Source: Nitrospirota bacterium
GTDB taxonomy: Bacteria > Nitrospirota > Leptospirillia > Leptospirillales > Leptospirillaceae
Assembly: GCA_021826965.1 (NCBI GenBank)
Contig: JAKAYA010000006.1
Location: forward strand, 1 to 64,000
DNA length: 64,000 nt
Direction: 5' to 3'
A program made the position numbers and the translations under genes. This document shows positions 42,201-51,467 of this stretch, one piece after another. The notes under the pieces were generated by a model that saw only the letters and a program-made list of their open reading frames with translations, did not search any database and was not told the origin of the DNA. Every line of letters begins with the position of its first letter. Position 1 is the first letter of the stretch.

Positions 42201-42355
42201 TTTATCCGGAAGATGCGGCGAGCCAGCAGGATCTGTTGCGGATGGCCGACATGGCCATGTACCGCGCCAAGAACCGGGGAAAGAACCGGATCGAGTTCAC
42301 CAACGGGGAAGAGAGGCGAAACGACTTTTCTCCGCCGGAAAAGAAGGACGGATGA
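39245..42355 (+). CDS. Membrane sensor with PAS/GAF modules and GGDEF domain
   Basis: A 1036-residue diguanylate cyclase. Transmembrane helices at about 19-42 and 178-198 enclose a periplasmic region of about 135 residues with no named fold. Several PAS modules follow (about 205-315, 325-440, 450-575), then a GAF-like domain (about 585-740) and another PAS (about 745-865). The C-terminal GGDEF domain covers about 870-1020, with GGDEF at 937-941 and an RGGD inhibition site five residues before. DLDGFKEVNDALGHEAGD is standard. It is predicted to make c-di-GMP on combined periplasmic and cytoplasmic cues. No partner gene is in the same operon. Confidence 0.9.
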   Translation: MDRLNLDRLNSFKPPSPRIWTALAMAVLPILFLLGLSFFLLLEKRPRIQADIAGLSRVEYDGDSIERSLIALAFFPRGRQLPLRELRRVTGYLTQVRADALDILSREDLLPFDEKQTVRALPGFSLGAPELPPEDVLSVALAKMSFFEKDVDTRELRLTRSLEEVDRSLERTGSFVAAGFLLLAGFLFAGAREMRRSFSHLALYEALQRSDSAIAFLDPVSGHFLFANEGFLRLARRGPEDLATLDPASLFPDLRGMFPGYGEKNALPPEGLETGLARKDGQRLPVEMRIERSTFQGREVLLLMVSDLSRKKTLEEKNREILRHLETIVQSLGDGLLEFDVEGRILSSNPMARTLLGFSEEELARENSLHALAGGDRDVVAHIRMLLRQVCSKAIVLEEHSLILRRRDRSSIDVQGVFSPETAPGPERPSRVLFAFRDAGPRKAMEADLRASETLNRGIVENSPDGIFILDPDRLVLLEGNVRLAEMIGLPQASSLKGLPLLSFATRSEKEIRQNLERIRLPGGWEILETAFRRPDGRTVPVSINAVGIPFKGKDAVLVTVRDITFRRQVEQSHLLFLELDRLILEGTPPHRLYQKIADRLVAIFPFVHVALFRRGPGGVPVLEAVSSRDPVMQMEIVREGKSFGGMTVPGFQEDRFCEVGDLSPPWSTWREEGRFETLACLPFQFSADSPTGLMEISLEKGETISDALHALLGDIAGRLAFFARHRDELARIRLLEKAFEVTPAPAFLADAEGRIEWANPAYFALVGEKADRVFQTVHPYLEKREKNRANADMWSRLRKGQSTSGEFLHRRRSGPEFLAEIRVSPILDEDKNLVNLVAIETDITRERRKEKELRLLAFHDPLTGLPNRAALEREFEGYLAVARRYRRTLVLLFFDLDGFKEVNDALGHEAGDQLLAELAARLESVLRGGDRLFRLGGDEFLVILNNAGTRSEIEQFAQRLLEVIHQPFELADQEVGIGASIGIALYPEDAASQQDLLRMADMAMYRAKNRGKNRIEFTNGEERRNDFSPPEKKDG

Positions 42356-42473
42356 TGCGGGGGTATTTGGGTTTACGGATGGATTTTGAACCGACTTTCA
42401 GCACTTCTCCAGGAAGTCTGGATTCTTTTTCAGGCCGGGGACCTTTTTTTCAAAAAAGCCGGTTTTTTGAGGC

Positions 42474-43858
42474 CTACCCGACCCCGTAGATTTTCCGCAC
42501 CTCCGGCGAGAAGAACGAGACGATCTTCCTCTGGACGTCCTTCATCCAGACCTCTCCCCCCGGGTCTCCCCGGGACGGCTTCCAGTGGATGTTGTCCATG
42601 AGCTGAAAGATCCACCGCATCGTCGGGCGGCTGGTGGGCTTTTTCTTCTGGTCCGGCAGGGACTCCCGGAGTTTTTTGAGGGTCTCCCGCAGTTCCTCTT
42701 CCGCCAGGGCATAGATCAGGAGCGCGATCGCCATGACCATCGTCAACGCCATGATCCGTTTCTCGCTCTTCCGGAAGAAGGCGTCTGCAAAAAACAGCGG
42801 ATCCTTCAAAAAACGGAACCCCAGCTCGATCGAGGTTCCCTGGGCCTTGTAGAGGTCCAGGAGGTCCCGGCCGGACAGGCGGGTGTCGTCGAGGGCGTTG
42901 GTCGCCACGACAAAGAACCCTTTCCGGTCCAGCGTCTTCGCCTCCCGGTCCCGGGCCGACTGGGAGAACACGACCACCCACCGTTGCCGGACTCCCCTGA
43001 AGGTGCTGCCCAGTTCGCACCACCGGTATCCCGGCCGTTCGGGGTCGGAGACGAACGACTCCGCCGGGATCTCGTCCAGAAGCTTTTTGAGGAGACCGAC
43101 CGTCTCCGGGACCCGGGTGACCCACTGGACCTTTTCGGAAAGCTCCCCGATCGTCTTTTTCGTATACAGGGCGCTGTCGGCCACGAAGCACCGGAGACCG
43201 TCCGACTCCTCGACCTGCTTCAGAAAGGCGTCGATGGTCCGGGAGAAACTCGTCTTGTCCACCGTGTTTCCGTCCAGAGCCTCGATCCAGACCGGAATCC
43301 GGCTCTTGTGCAAAGTGATCATGTTCAGCACGAACGGCTTGAGGTCCGGCCGGTGGTCCTTGGAGTCCCCGTGCGTGATCCGGACGACGTCCGGATCTCC
43401 GTCCTCTTCCGCCTCGTCCTCCCGCTTCCGGCATACCGTCCGGACAGCGTGAAGGAGGTGGAGTCGAGATGGAAAAACGTCCCGCCCCGGCGGGACAGCC
43501 CGACCGCCGCACTGGCCAGATGCAGGAAAAGGCGGGACAGCCCGGCCTCGTGCAGATCGTCCAGGGCCCGTCCCAACACGAACTCGTTCAGGTCCGCCGC
43601 CCGGAGGCCGGTCCGGATCAGGAGACCCACCGGCTTGCCCTCGAAATAGGCGGGCGTCAGGTACAGGGGGCGGCTCACAAACCCCAGCCCGTTCAACACC
43701 AGGACCAACACCGCCTCTCCCACGGAGACCCGCCGCGGGGGAGCCGGGGGAATCAGGCGGTCGAGGATCTCGACCAGCCGGACCCGGCGGGCCGCGCCCG
43801 CCACCAGGCCCAGGTGGTCCATGCGCCGGATCTGTGACAAGGATTTGCTGGTTCCCAC
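42474..43858 (-). pseudogene. IS1634-type transposase, frameshifted
   Basis: Two overlapping minus-strand frames make one transposase. The 5' part (from GTG 43858, preceded by GGAGG) reads LVAGAARRVRLVEILDRL, LVLNGLGFVSRPLYL and FHLDSTSFTLSGRY. The 3' part reads ITLHKSRIPVWIEALDGNT, FVADSALYT and the Tnp_1-type DDE C-terminal half with GTSIELGFRFLKDP. The frames join around 43400-43420, where EDEAEEDGDPDVVRITHGDSKDH appears in the second frame. One base seems to have been lost (or two gained). There is no slippery heptamer there, so programmed frameshifting is unlikely. I could not define terminal inverted repeats. Confidence 0.8.
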
Positions 43859-44070
43859 AGGACCTCCCGATGAAGGATCAACCGAGAGGCATTCAATCGA
43901 ATCCTTGCAAGGAAAATCAAGCACTTTTTTCAGGGATCAGGATTTTTCATAAACAAAAATCACTTGGAAAATCCTCCCGATTCTCGTTCATGCACTGCTG
44001 GATGTGGGTTTTCACGCCGCATTCCCTAATTTTCTACGCTACCAAGAAATTCCTTCGCTATCCAAACTTT

Positions 44071-46821
44071 TCAGTTGTTCCTGACATCGATCTTGCCAGA
44101 GAAAATAAGCTGAAATTCATCCTTGGACCGTTCCGGGGGTGTGTTCGGTGAACTCTTCCCTTCGTCTTCCAGCAACTCCAGATGACAATCCAAAAGTTCA
44201 CGCGAAAAAAGAGAAGATTTTTTCGTTTTCGATTCGAGCAATTCTGTCGCCCGCAGGCGGATCTCTCTTTTTGTCCGGTCAGTCATCGATGTGTAGGCCA
44301 TATATCGAAAGAGTGTGTGGCAGAAGGAATAATAAAGGGTTCCTCCGCTTTCCGAGACCTGCAGAAACTGCGTTCGGATAAGACCTTCTATCCGGGAATC
44401 GAAATCGCGCTGTTCTTCTTCCGAACAGAACAGGAACAGGAGATCCCGAGAGAATGTCTTCCCGAGCATGGCTGCTTTCCCTAGCAGAAACCTGCCTGTT
44501 CCTGCCATCTGCAGCCTGTGGTTCAGATAATCCTCGAGGGGTTGGGGGACGCTGATCGGATGGGGAGATCCTTTTTTATGATGCCGGACAAGTTCTTCGA
44601 TGAAGAGAGGAATTCCGTCGGAGTCCATTCCGATTTTTTCCCGGTTGGCAGGGGGGATTTCCCTCTGCGGGTCCATTTTCTTGATCAGTCTTTGAGTTTC
44701 GTGGAAAGCAAGGGGTTCTAGGCGAATGTGTTCAACGCTGGCGAATTCCTGATTCCGGTTAAAAGAGACTTCCCGGCTGGTGAACAGCAGGAGAAACGGA
44801 GCTGGTGGTGGAGAGGATCCGATTTCTCTCAGAATCCGGACCGTATCGGGATCGGCCCAGTGAATGTTTTCGACGGCCACAATGAGAGGTATTTTATTTG
44901 TCCGGCGAAGCAAAAATCTTGTCAGAAGATCGTTGGCATCCTGATGGAGTTTCTCCTGTGGAATAGGATTTTTGTCTCTTCCGTCTATCAAGGTGATTCC
45001 CATCAGTTGGGAGAGGACCTTTCCCATGCGATTCCTGGAGGGAAATCTGATGCCGATGGTATCGAATATTCTGTCCAATGACGCTTGGTATAAATGGGTT
45101 TCCACGCCAAAAGAGTCTCTGATTTCATCCAGAATCGATGAAAAGGGAGACGCTTGGCTTTCCGGACGACAGAAAATCTTTCGGATGAGAACCGGGCTGG
45201 TCCGTGCTTTCTTGAGAAAATGGTAAAGAAGACGGGATTTTCCGATACCTTTTTCCCCCCTGATCCCGAAGATCGCGCATTGGCATTGGAGCACTTTCTC
45301 CCATACGCCCATCAGCCTTTCCAGCTCATCCTTCCTCCCGATCAACGGAGTTCCGGAATCGGCTCCCAAAAGACTGAAATGTTGCCGGGTTCCGATTGTT
45401 GAGATGACCCGGTGGACTGTAGAGGGATCTTTTTCCCTCTTCAGTGGAAATGCAACCATGGGTTGAGTCTCGACATGTCCTTTCGCGCGCTCGACAATAG
45501 GGCCGGTTGCAAGAATTTCGAAGGGTGCCGCCCGCTCAGAAAGGCTGATTGCAGCCCGGATCACCCCTTCCGAGAAACTGGCGGATGTGTTGCCACTCTG
45601 AACAAGGATGCGTTCGCCATGCAGACCCATACAAACAGAAACACCGTGTGTGTGTGCTTCGATCGCTTGCATTTCTTTTTTGATCTGGATGGCACAGTAG
45701 AAAACCTGAAGGGACATGTATTCCTGGATGATCTGATGTCCAAAAGAGCCGACAATGAGGGTTCCGTTGTTTTGGAGTGTTGTTCCACCGTAGTACCGGA
45801 TCCACTTCTTGCACAGACCGATTATCTTGTGCGCCCACTGGAACTGCTCTTCGGGGTCCTGCAAGGTCAGAAAAGACAGTGAAACGGCCAGAAAAGCCAT
45901 GGGTCGCCATTCCGAGGGATCGGCATTTTTCAATCCTTGAAGGGGCGACTGTGTTTTCTGAAAGTTGTTTGCACGCTCGTAGATGGAACGGATCCGCTCT
46001 TCCGGTTCCGTTCCGAACAATTCCTGACACCGCGACCGGATTCTTCGAAACCGTTCCAGAATTTCTTCCTGACAACCGGCTTCCTCCAGTACGTCGAAAA
46101 GTTCGGCCTGAAAGGATTCCTCTTCCGGGTTGACCGATGCCATCAGTCTTGCGTGAAAAAGAGCTTTCTGAAGGTCTCCGTGGCTCCTGCAGTATTTCAC
46201 TACCTGTCTGAGCCTGTCCAGGGCAAGATTTTCCAGTTGGTTTCTCAGGTTGATGGCCCATTCATCGAACGGTTCTGTTCCGGTCAGGCTCCACCCTTCC
46301 AGAAATGAACCTCTGTAGAGGGAAAGGGAATGTTCCAGATCAGAAAAACAGGAAGGGCAAGAATCTGGTGGGTGGGGCACCAGGCAACGAAACGGGAATT
46401 GAAAAGACTTGACGTCCAGAAGGACGAGTTCCGGTTTTTTTATTGAAATCCAGTCCCGGTCCATCTCAAAAACAGGTGCCATTTCATCAAGAACGGGCTT
46501 CATCCTGAAGAGGAGCTGTCGCATGTTGTTCATCGGGGTCGGAGAGTCGGGCCACATCTGCAGGGCCATGTCGACTCTCCGGAATCGATGGGGTGATTCG
46601 AGGAGGAGCCGGATCAGCAACATGAAGGAAAGATTTTGTGGAGACAGCCGGATCAGCTTCTCGCCAAGTCGGACAGAAGGTGGCCCAAGAAGACGAAAGG
46701 TGATCGTCGAACAGCCATCGTTGTCGAAATCAACGGTCAAGTTACGCCCCCTGATCGGCTTCAGGAACAGAGACGGACTTCCTGAATGAACACCCCCCCT
46801 GCGTCGGGAAAGCTTGCTCAT
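44071..46821 (-). CDS. BTAD/SARP-type regulator with pseudo-cyclase and ATPase domains
   Basis: About 916 residues from ATG 46821. The N-terminal winged-helix (ITFRLLGPPSVRLGEKLIRL) and BTAD helical domain (YRGSFLEGWSL...EEESFQAELFDVLEEAG) resemble SARP activators. A class III cyclase-like fold follows at about 320-490 with its metal Asp positions changed (MAFLAVSLS; NNGTL). An AAA/NACHT-like ATPase has Walker A GEKGIGKS at 522-529 and Walker B-like PLIVAVENIHWAD. A helical C-terminus ends the protein. It is likely a signal-responsive transcriptional activator. The start is uncertain: the frame is open to 46977 and the ribosome-binding site is weak. It is divergent from a domain-for-domain similar gene at 47228. 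Confidence 0.75.
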   Translation of the reverse strand: MSKLSRRRGGVHSGSPSLFLKPIRGRNLTVDFDNDGCSTITFRLLGPPSVRLGEKLIRLSPQNLSFMLLIRLLLESPHRFRRVDMALQMWPDSPTPMNNMRQLLFRMKPVLDEMAPVFEMDRDWISIKKPELVLLDVKSFQFPFRCLVPHPPDSCPSCFSDLEHSLSLYRGSFLEGWSLTGTEPFDEWAINLRNQLENLALDRLRQVVKYCRSHGDLQKALFHARLMASVNPEEESFQAELFDVLEEAGCQEEILERFRRIRSRCQELFGTEPEERIRSIYERANNFQKTQSPLQGLKNADPSEWRPMAFLAVSLSFLTLQDPEEQFQWAHKIIGLCKKWIRYYGGTTLQNNGTLIVGSFGHQIIQEYMSLQVFYCAIQIKKEMQAIEAHTHGVSVCMGLHGERILVQSGNTSASFSEGVIRAAISLSERAAPFEILATGPIVERAKGHVETQPMVAFPLKREKDPSTVHRVISTIGTRQHFSLLGADSGTPLIGRKDELERLMGVWEKVLQCQCAIFGIRGEKGIGKSRLLYHFLKKARTSPVLIRKIFCRPESQASPFSSILDEIRDSFGVETHLYQASLDRIFDTIGIRFPSRNRMGKVLSQLMGITLIDGRDKNPIPQEKLHQDANDLLTRFLLRRTNKIPLIVAVENIHWADPDTVRILREIGSSPPPAPFLLLFTSREVSFNRNQEFASVEHIRLEPLAFHETQRLIKKMDPQREIPPANREKIGMDSDGIPLFIEELVRHHKKGSPHPISVPQPLEDYLNHRLQMAGTGRFLLGKAAMLGKTFSRDLLFLFCSEEEQRDFDSRIEGLIRTQFLQVSESGGTLYYSFCHTLFRYMAYTSMTDRTKREIRLRATELLESKTKKSSLFSRELLDCHLELLEDEGKSSPNTPPERSKDEFQLIFSGKIDVRNN

Positions 46822-47227
46822 TCCGGTCGGAAGGCCCGGCAAGCATAGGAAAACTCCGGGTAATGTCAGGTCATTGTGGTGATGTCCCAAGGATCCGGTT
46901 CGCTCTATTTTTTTTCTTTTGCGTCCCTGCACCTCCGGGGTCATCGGTCTTTCGCCCAAGGTTGCGAAGTTTGCCACGTTCTTTTCTTTGGTGGAAAAAA
47001 TCTCTTGAAATCCGGAGAAAAATCAGTTTTATTCTGGCATTGTTTGATTCTGAGCATTTATGGTGAATCTTTTATGTTGTCTTCAGGGTAGTAGGTATTT
47101 ATATTGATGAGAAGTCCATCCTATCAATCGGCAGACAATTCTCTCTGAATTGAAAATAAATTTGGTCTTTATCCTCATTATTCCTGTTTCTTGAGGGTGT
47201 CCTAATCCCGTTGGAGGTATGTTTCCG
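46822..47227. other. AT-rich divergent promoter region between two regulators
   Basis: About 400 bp, clearly AT-rich for this window, must carry the promoters for both large regulators if the starts are as called. Poor but possible -35/-10 pairs exist; none is convincing. If the upstream regulator starts at 46944 or 46977 the region is shorter. Confidence 0.4.
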
Positions 47228-50200
47228 ATGATTGGTTCCGGGGAGAAGAATGGATCGTTCAGCATCCGGGTTTTAGGGTCTCCCGAAATCGTGTTGGGAA
47301 GAAATGTCCTGCTGAAGTCGGTTTTCGACAAGCCTTACGCGCTTCTTCTTTATCTGGCTGTCGATCGGAGACGACATCGCAGGGCTGATCTCATCCGTCT
47401 GTTTTGGCCAGGCATGTCTGAACAGTCCGGGCGTCATAATCTCAACAGCACTCTCTATATCCTGAAAAAACGTCTTGGAATTCCTGCGGTGTTCGAGAAC
47501 GATCGAATTGCCGTCAGGTGGAGCTTTCCTCCCACCGGAGCGGATCCGGTTGATCTGATCCGCTTTCAGGACGAAACTCCTGCCGACGGATGCGAAATAC
47601 TTCACGAACCGACAAGCTGCGAACGGTGCCGCGAGAAGATCAGACTTCAGGTCGAAGAGTACCGGGGACCGTTTCTGGAAGACGCGACCATTCCCTGTTC
47701 TCCCGCTTTTGAGAGATGGGTCGAGGATATCCGGGAGAAAATGAACGTTCGTGTGAAGCATCTTAAACGACTCCTTTCCGGTAAGAGACCGGTTGCTGCC
47801 CGAAAGGAGATTCCCGATATTTCCTGGGAGTATCGTCAGCTCACGATTCTCCATGTCCATGTTCAGCCAGGTCCAGCAAGCGAAGAGGAGCCTGATCGGC
47901 TTCTCAGATGGTTGAGAGAATTCAAGAGCATTTCTGAATCGGTCGTCTTGAACCGGGGAGGATGGATCGCACCATTTCATGGCGCCGGGGTACTGGCTTA
48001 CTTCGGTTTTCCCGAAGCGCAAGAAAACACCGCCAGACTGGCCGTCTGTGCGGCCCGTGAGATACTGGATCGGATCATCTTGTCTGAAGAAGGCCTTCCC
48101 CAGCTAAAGATCGGCGTTCATACCGGAGAGGTCGTCTGTGACCGCCTGATTGGATACCCGGATGTTTTTGGAACGGAAACAGAGAAAGCTTTTTTCATTG
48201 CGTTGGCGGCGGCTCCGGGAGAGATTCTTGTCAGCGATGTGACGATTGGGATCGTCCGCTCTTTTTACTGGTCAGAGTCCTATGGAAGGATTTCTTCCCG
48301 GAATGGCGAAGATCTCCAGGGAGTGCACCGTATCCTTGGCGAATGCGAAGATCTTTCGGTTGGAGAATTTTTTGTGGGCAGGGAGAAGAATCTCAAGGAC
48401 CTTCTCCTTCTCTGGAAGGATGTCACCCAGGGCCACAAAAAGGTGGCCTGGATCACGGGAGAGGCGGGAATCGGCAAGTCCCGACTGGTACGCGCTCTTG
48501 TCCGGTCGGTCGGACAGTCCGGAACGATCCGGGAATTATTCTGTTTTCCGGAACACGAGAAGACTCCCTGGTTCCCGGTGATCCGTTTTTTTCGGGGATT
48601 TCTCGGACTGAACGGTCGAAAAACGCCTGAGGAACGGCAATATCTTGTCGAGAAATATCTTCTGTCCCTGGATCTTCCGGTAGAAGCAGCTCTCCCGGTT
48701 TTTCTCCAGTTTCTTCTTGGAGAGGGACCCTTCCGGCTAACCCAAAAGAACAGTGTCCAGATTGAAGATCTTATCTTGGAAATGCTTTCGAGACGGATCC
48801 GGAAGTCTCCTCTCCTGGTGGTCATCGAAGACCTGTCCTGGGCCGATCATGCGACCATCGCCCTGGTTCAGAAACTGCTCCGGAGGCTCGATCCTGGTCC
48901 TGCGATGTTCCTGTTCACCAGTCGGACGGAAGACAGGCTCAGCATGATCTCTTCCGTTGAACCGGACTGTCGCATGAGCCTTCTTCCTCTCAATGTCGAC
49001 GAAAGCCGGATGCTAGTGCAGAAGCTTTCCCGTGGGTCTCTCTCTCCAGCCCAGATCCAAGACGTGATGGATCTGGGAGACGGAATACCTCTTTTTCTGG
49101 AAGAAATTGTCCGGATGAAGAGACTGGCGACCGGCCATCGAAGGCCGGAATTCCCCCCGAATATCAGGGAACTCCTGTCTGCCCGGATCGACCATCTGGG
49201 TGATGCCAGGGAAGTTGCCCAGGTTGCCGCCTGTCTCGGTATGAGCTTTCCCAGCGACCTTCTGGAGGCTGTGTATTTGTCGGGTAGTCCGGAAGGAGAG
49301 TCTCTCAAAAAATGGATTATGAAGGAGGACAGCCTCTGTAAGAAGGGTATCTGGATCCGGGTCGAGGACGATTCGGTGAAGACATACGCTTTTCGGCACG
49401 CACTGCTTCGGGATGCGATTCTCCGGTCGTTGCCCCCTTCGGCGCGGAAAGAAATCCATCGACGAACGGCGGAGGTTCTGCGCTCCCGTTTTTCGGAACG
49501 GATGGAGCAGGAGCCTGAGTTTCTGGCGGAACATCTCACCTTGGCGGGAATGATGGACGAGGCTCTTCCTGTCTGGGTTCATGCCGCAAAGCGGGCCATT
49601 TCGACGGGAGCGCTCCGCGATGCGAGTTCCCACCTTGAAAAGGCGCTTGAGATTGTCAGAACGGATTCTTCCGGCTCCGAATCTTCCGCAGCCAGGGAAC
49701 TTGATCTCCTGCTTGCCATCGGACCTGTCTGCCGGGCGGTCCATGGTTATGGTGCTGCCCAGATCGACGCGATTTATGAAAGGGCCTCGGAATTGTGCGG
49801 CAGGATCAAGGCTTCATCCCGGACGTTTCCTGTGTTGTATGCCATGTGGTCCACCGCGGTGGCTCGCAAGGGCCCAGGGGAAGCATCCGGATGGGCGGAA
49901 GAGCTTGTGAGGGAGAGCGGGAAAAGCGGGCGGGGGGAGGAGAGGGTGCGGGCGAATCATGCGTTGGGCATCACACTTTTCTGGAGCAATCATCTTTTGG
50001 AGTCGGAGCGGAGATTGAAAGATGCGCTCTCCGACGCGGCTGCCTTCTATGACTTGGACCGGAATGGAACGCTTTCTCCTTACGAGGAAGAGCCGGTCGT
50101 CGGACTGATGTGCGATCTCTCCCGGAACTTCTGGTTTCAGGGCCGCTCGAACGACGCGGCGATCTGGGTCGACCGGGCCATCGAACGGTCGACGAGCCTC

Positions 50201-50842
50201 GATCATCCTCTTTCCCTGTGTTTGGCCCTGTCATCCTTGCTCCTTATACACATTCTTTCGGGTGAGGCTGAAAAGATCAATCCGGTTGCCCGAAAGATGC
50301 TTGTTCTTTCTGAGGACAACGGATTCCGTCTTTGGACACATTCCGCGATCTTCGTTCTCGGATGGGCGAAAGGAGATCCGGAAGGGTTCGTCATGCTCCG
50401 GGATGCGAAACGGATCATCCTGGAAGATCTTCCGGGTTATGCTCCTCTTTACAGTGCGCTTGAAGCCAATGCGGCCCTTCGGGCACAAAGGCCACACAAC
50501 GCTCTTGAGGCGATTGAGGAAGGGAAATCCGGTGCCGGGCGCACAGGGATCAATGTTCTCGATCCCGAATTTCTAAGACTCGAAGGGGAGGCCCGGCTTA
50601 TGATCGAGCCAAATAGTCGGGAACCAGCGGAGCAGTTGTTTCACGAAGCGCTGGACAAGGCGATTTCCGCCGATGCGTTCGGACTGGCCTTGAAGGCCGC
50701 TCTCTCCCTCGTACGTCTGTCTCCGGAGGATGTCCGTCGGGTCCGGGTGATCCTTGAACGGATCCCGGAAAGCCGGGGAACGCCGGATTGGGACGAGGCT
50801 TTCCGGATCTGTCAAGACGTACCGGCGTCATGGCTCCCGTAA
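47228..50842 (+). CDS. SARP/pseudo-cyclase/ATPase/TPR regulator
   Basis: A 1204-residue protein. The N-terminal winged-helix/BTAD-like part (FSIRVLGSPEIVLGRNVLL...ADLIRLFWPGMSEQSGRHNLNSTLYILKKRLG) is followed by a class III cyclase fold at about 200-340. There the two metal-binding Asp positions are His211 (TILHVHV) and Ala253 (GAGVLAYFG), so no cyclase activity is expected. The ATPase Walker A is GEAGIGKS at 411-418 with Walker B-like VVIEDLSWADH. The C-terminal approximately 450 residues are TPR-like helices. ATG 47228 is preferred over 47219, because GGAGG at 47213-47217 would abut the latter. It converges on the T6SS cluster. Confidence 0.8.
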   Translation: MIGSGEKNGSFSIRVLGSPEIVLGRNVLLKSVFDKPYALLLYLAVDRRRHRRADLIRLFWPGMSEQSGRHNLNSTLYILKKRLGIPAVFENDRIAVRWSFPPTGADPVDLIRFQDETPADGCEILHEPTSCERCREKIRLQVEEYRGPFLEDATIPCSPAFERWVEDIREKMNVRVKHLKRLLSGKRPVAARKEIPDISWEYRQLTILHVHVQPGPASEEEPDRLLRWLREFKSISESVVLNRGGWIAPFHGAGVLAYFGFPEAQENTARLAVCAAREILDRIILSEEGLPQLKIGVHTGEVVCDRLIGYPDVFGTETEKAFFIALAAAPGEILVSDVTIGIVRSFYWSESYGRISSRNGEDLQGVHRILGECEDLSVGEFFVGREKNLKDLLLLWKDVTQGHKKVAWITGEAGIGKSRLVRALVRSVGQSGTIRELFCFPEHEKTPWFPVIRFFRGFLGLNGRKTPEERQYLVEKYLLSLDLPVEAALPVFLQFLLGEGPFRLTQKNSVQIEDLILEMLSRRIRKSPLLVVIEDLSWADHATIALVQKLLRRLDPGPAMFLFTSRTEDRLSMISSVEPDCRMSLLPLNVDESRMLVQKLSRGSLSPAQIQDVMDLGDGIPLFLEEIVRMKRLATGHRRPEFPPNIRELLSARIDHLGDAREVAQVAACLGMSFPSDLLEAVYLSGSPEGESLKKWIMKEDSLCKKGIWIRVEDDSVKTYAFRHALLRDAILRSLPPSARKEIHRRTAEVLRSRFSERMEQEPEFLAEHLTLAGMMDEALPVWVHAAKRAISTGALRDASSHLEKALEIVRTDSSGSESSAARELDLLLAIGPVCRAVHGYGAAQIDAIYERASELCGRIKASSRTFPVLYAMWSTAVARKGPGEASGWAEELVRESGKSGRGEERVRANHALGITLFWSNHLLESERRLKDALSDAAAFYDLDRNGTLSPYEEEPVVGLMCDLSRNFWFQGRSNDAAIWVDRAIERSTSLDHPLSLCLALSSLLLIHILSGEAEKINPVARKMLVLSEDNGFRLWTHSAIFVLGWAKGDPEGFVMLRDAKRIILEDLPGYAPLYSALEANAALRAQRPHNALEAIEEGKSGAGRTGINVLDPEFLRLEGEARLMIEPNSREPAEQLFHEALDKAISADAFGLALKAALSLVRLSPEDVRRVRVILERIPESRGTPDWDEAFRICQDVPASWLP

Positions 50843-50949
50843 TCGCTCCATCGGCGTTCATTCCGGACTGCATGGGCGTTTTCGTCCGGTCAGACTGTTT
50901 CCGGAAACCGAATCCGGCAAGGATCCTTCCCGACTCGTACACGGTGAGT

Positions 50950-51303
50950 CTATTCCGGGAACTCCACCAGGAAATCGAGCGCCGATTCGAGCGGACAGGA
51001 TTTTTTGTCGGACAGGTTCAGGATGATCGAATCCCGCAGGGGAGCCCATTCGCGGATGGCACCCGAAAAAGATGTTTCTCCCTCCCGGAGCTTCTTGGCA
51101 ATGTTATGGAGAATGTTTCGGGGATACTTTCCCGTAGACTCAAGCACCCCGATCAGATCGGGAAGGTTCATATCGGTTCTCATCCGGATCAGACGGGCCA
51201 GTTCCTGGTAGAAAGCCCTCCGGCGGCTTTCGAACAACTCCCGCGCGATTTCGTCATGTTCTTTTCCGTTGTCAGACTCTTTGCCCGACGTCATGACCGC
51301 CAT
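50950..51303 (-). CDS. Small helical protein resembling a GspF/PilC half-domain
   Basis: A 117-residue, highly charged, membrane-free protein. Residues about 28-115 read FYQELARLIRMRT, LIGVLESTGK, ILHNIAKKLREGETSFSGAIREW, PLRDSIILNL and ALDFL in sequence. This resembles the repeated cytoplasmic T2SF domain of type II secretion/pilus platform proteins (FYRQLA.LL..G..L..AL..L; I...L..G.SLS.AL). The match is by eye and moderate, and the family normally has two such domains plus membrane helices. Start ATG 51303 has GAGGGG 7 bases upstream. It is the last gene of the minus-strand T6SS series, but a 164-bp gap with a palindrome precedes it, so it may have its own promoter. Confidence 0.5.
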   Translation of the reverse strand: MAVMTSGKESDNGKEHDEIARELFESRRRAFYQELARLIRMRTDMNLPDLIGVLESTGKYPRNILHNIAKKLREGETSFSGAIREWAPLRDSIILNLSDKKSCPLESALDFLVEFPE

Positions 51304-51382
51304 GATTGGACCCCTCGAGGTTAACTTTACGGTTTTAAGGAAGGATGAACAGTGTTCAGTATTCCTGTTCGCAGAAATCCTG

Positions 51383-51413
51383 ATCATAGGGAGACAGATC
51401 ACTGACCTGTCTA
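51383..51413 (-). promoter_or_regulatory. Promoter-like pair overlapped by a 21-bp palindrome
   Basis: On the minus strand TAGACA (51413-51408) and TATGAT (51388-51383) are 19 bases apart. A near-perfect palindrome AGACAGATCACTGACCTGTCT at 51392-51412 (one mismatched pair) covers the -35 and spacer, the position of a repressor operator. It lies between tssA and the small gene. Confidence 0.35.
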
Positions 51414-51467
51414 GAAAAACCATTACTCATTTTTCATTATATCCAGAGTTTTTTCATTTTTCTGTGA

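Noticed and set aside
43380-43440. Programmed -1 frameshift in the IS1634-type transposase
   Set aside because: No slippery heptamer such as A-AAA-AAG near the junction, and the family usually has a single frame; a mutation or sequencing error is simpler.
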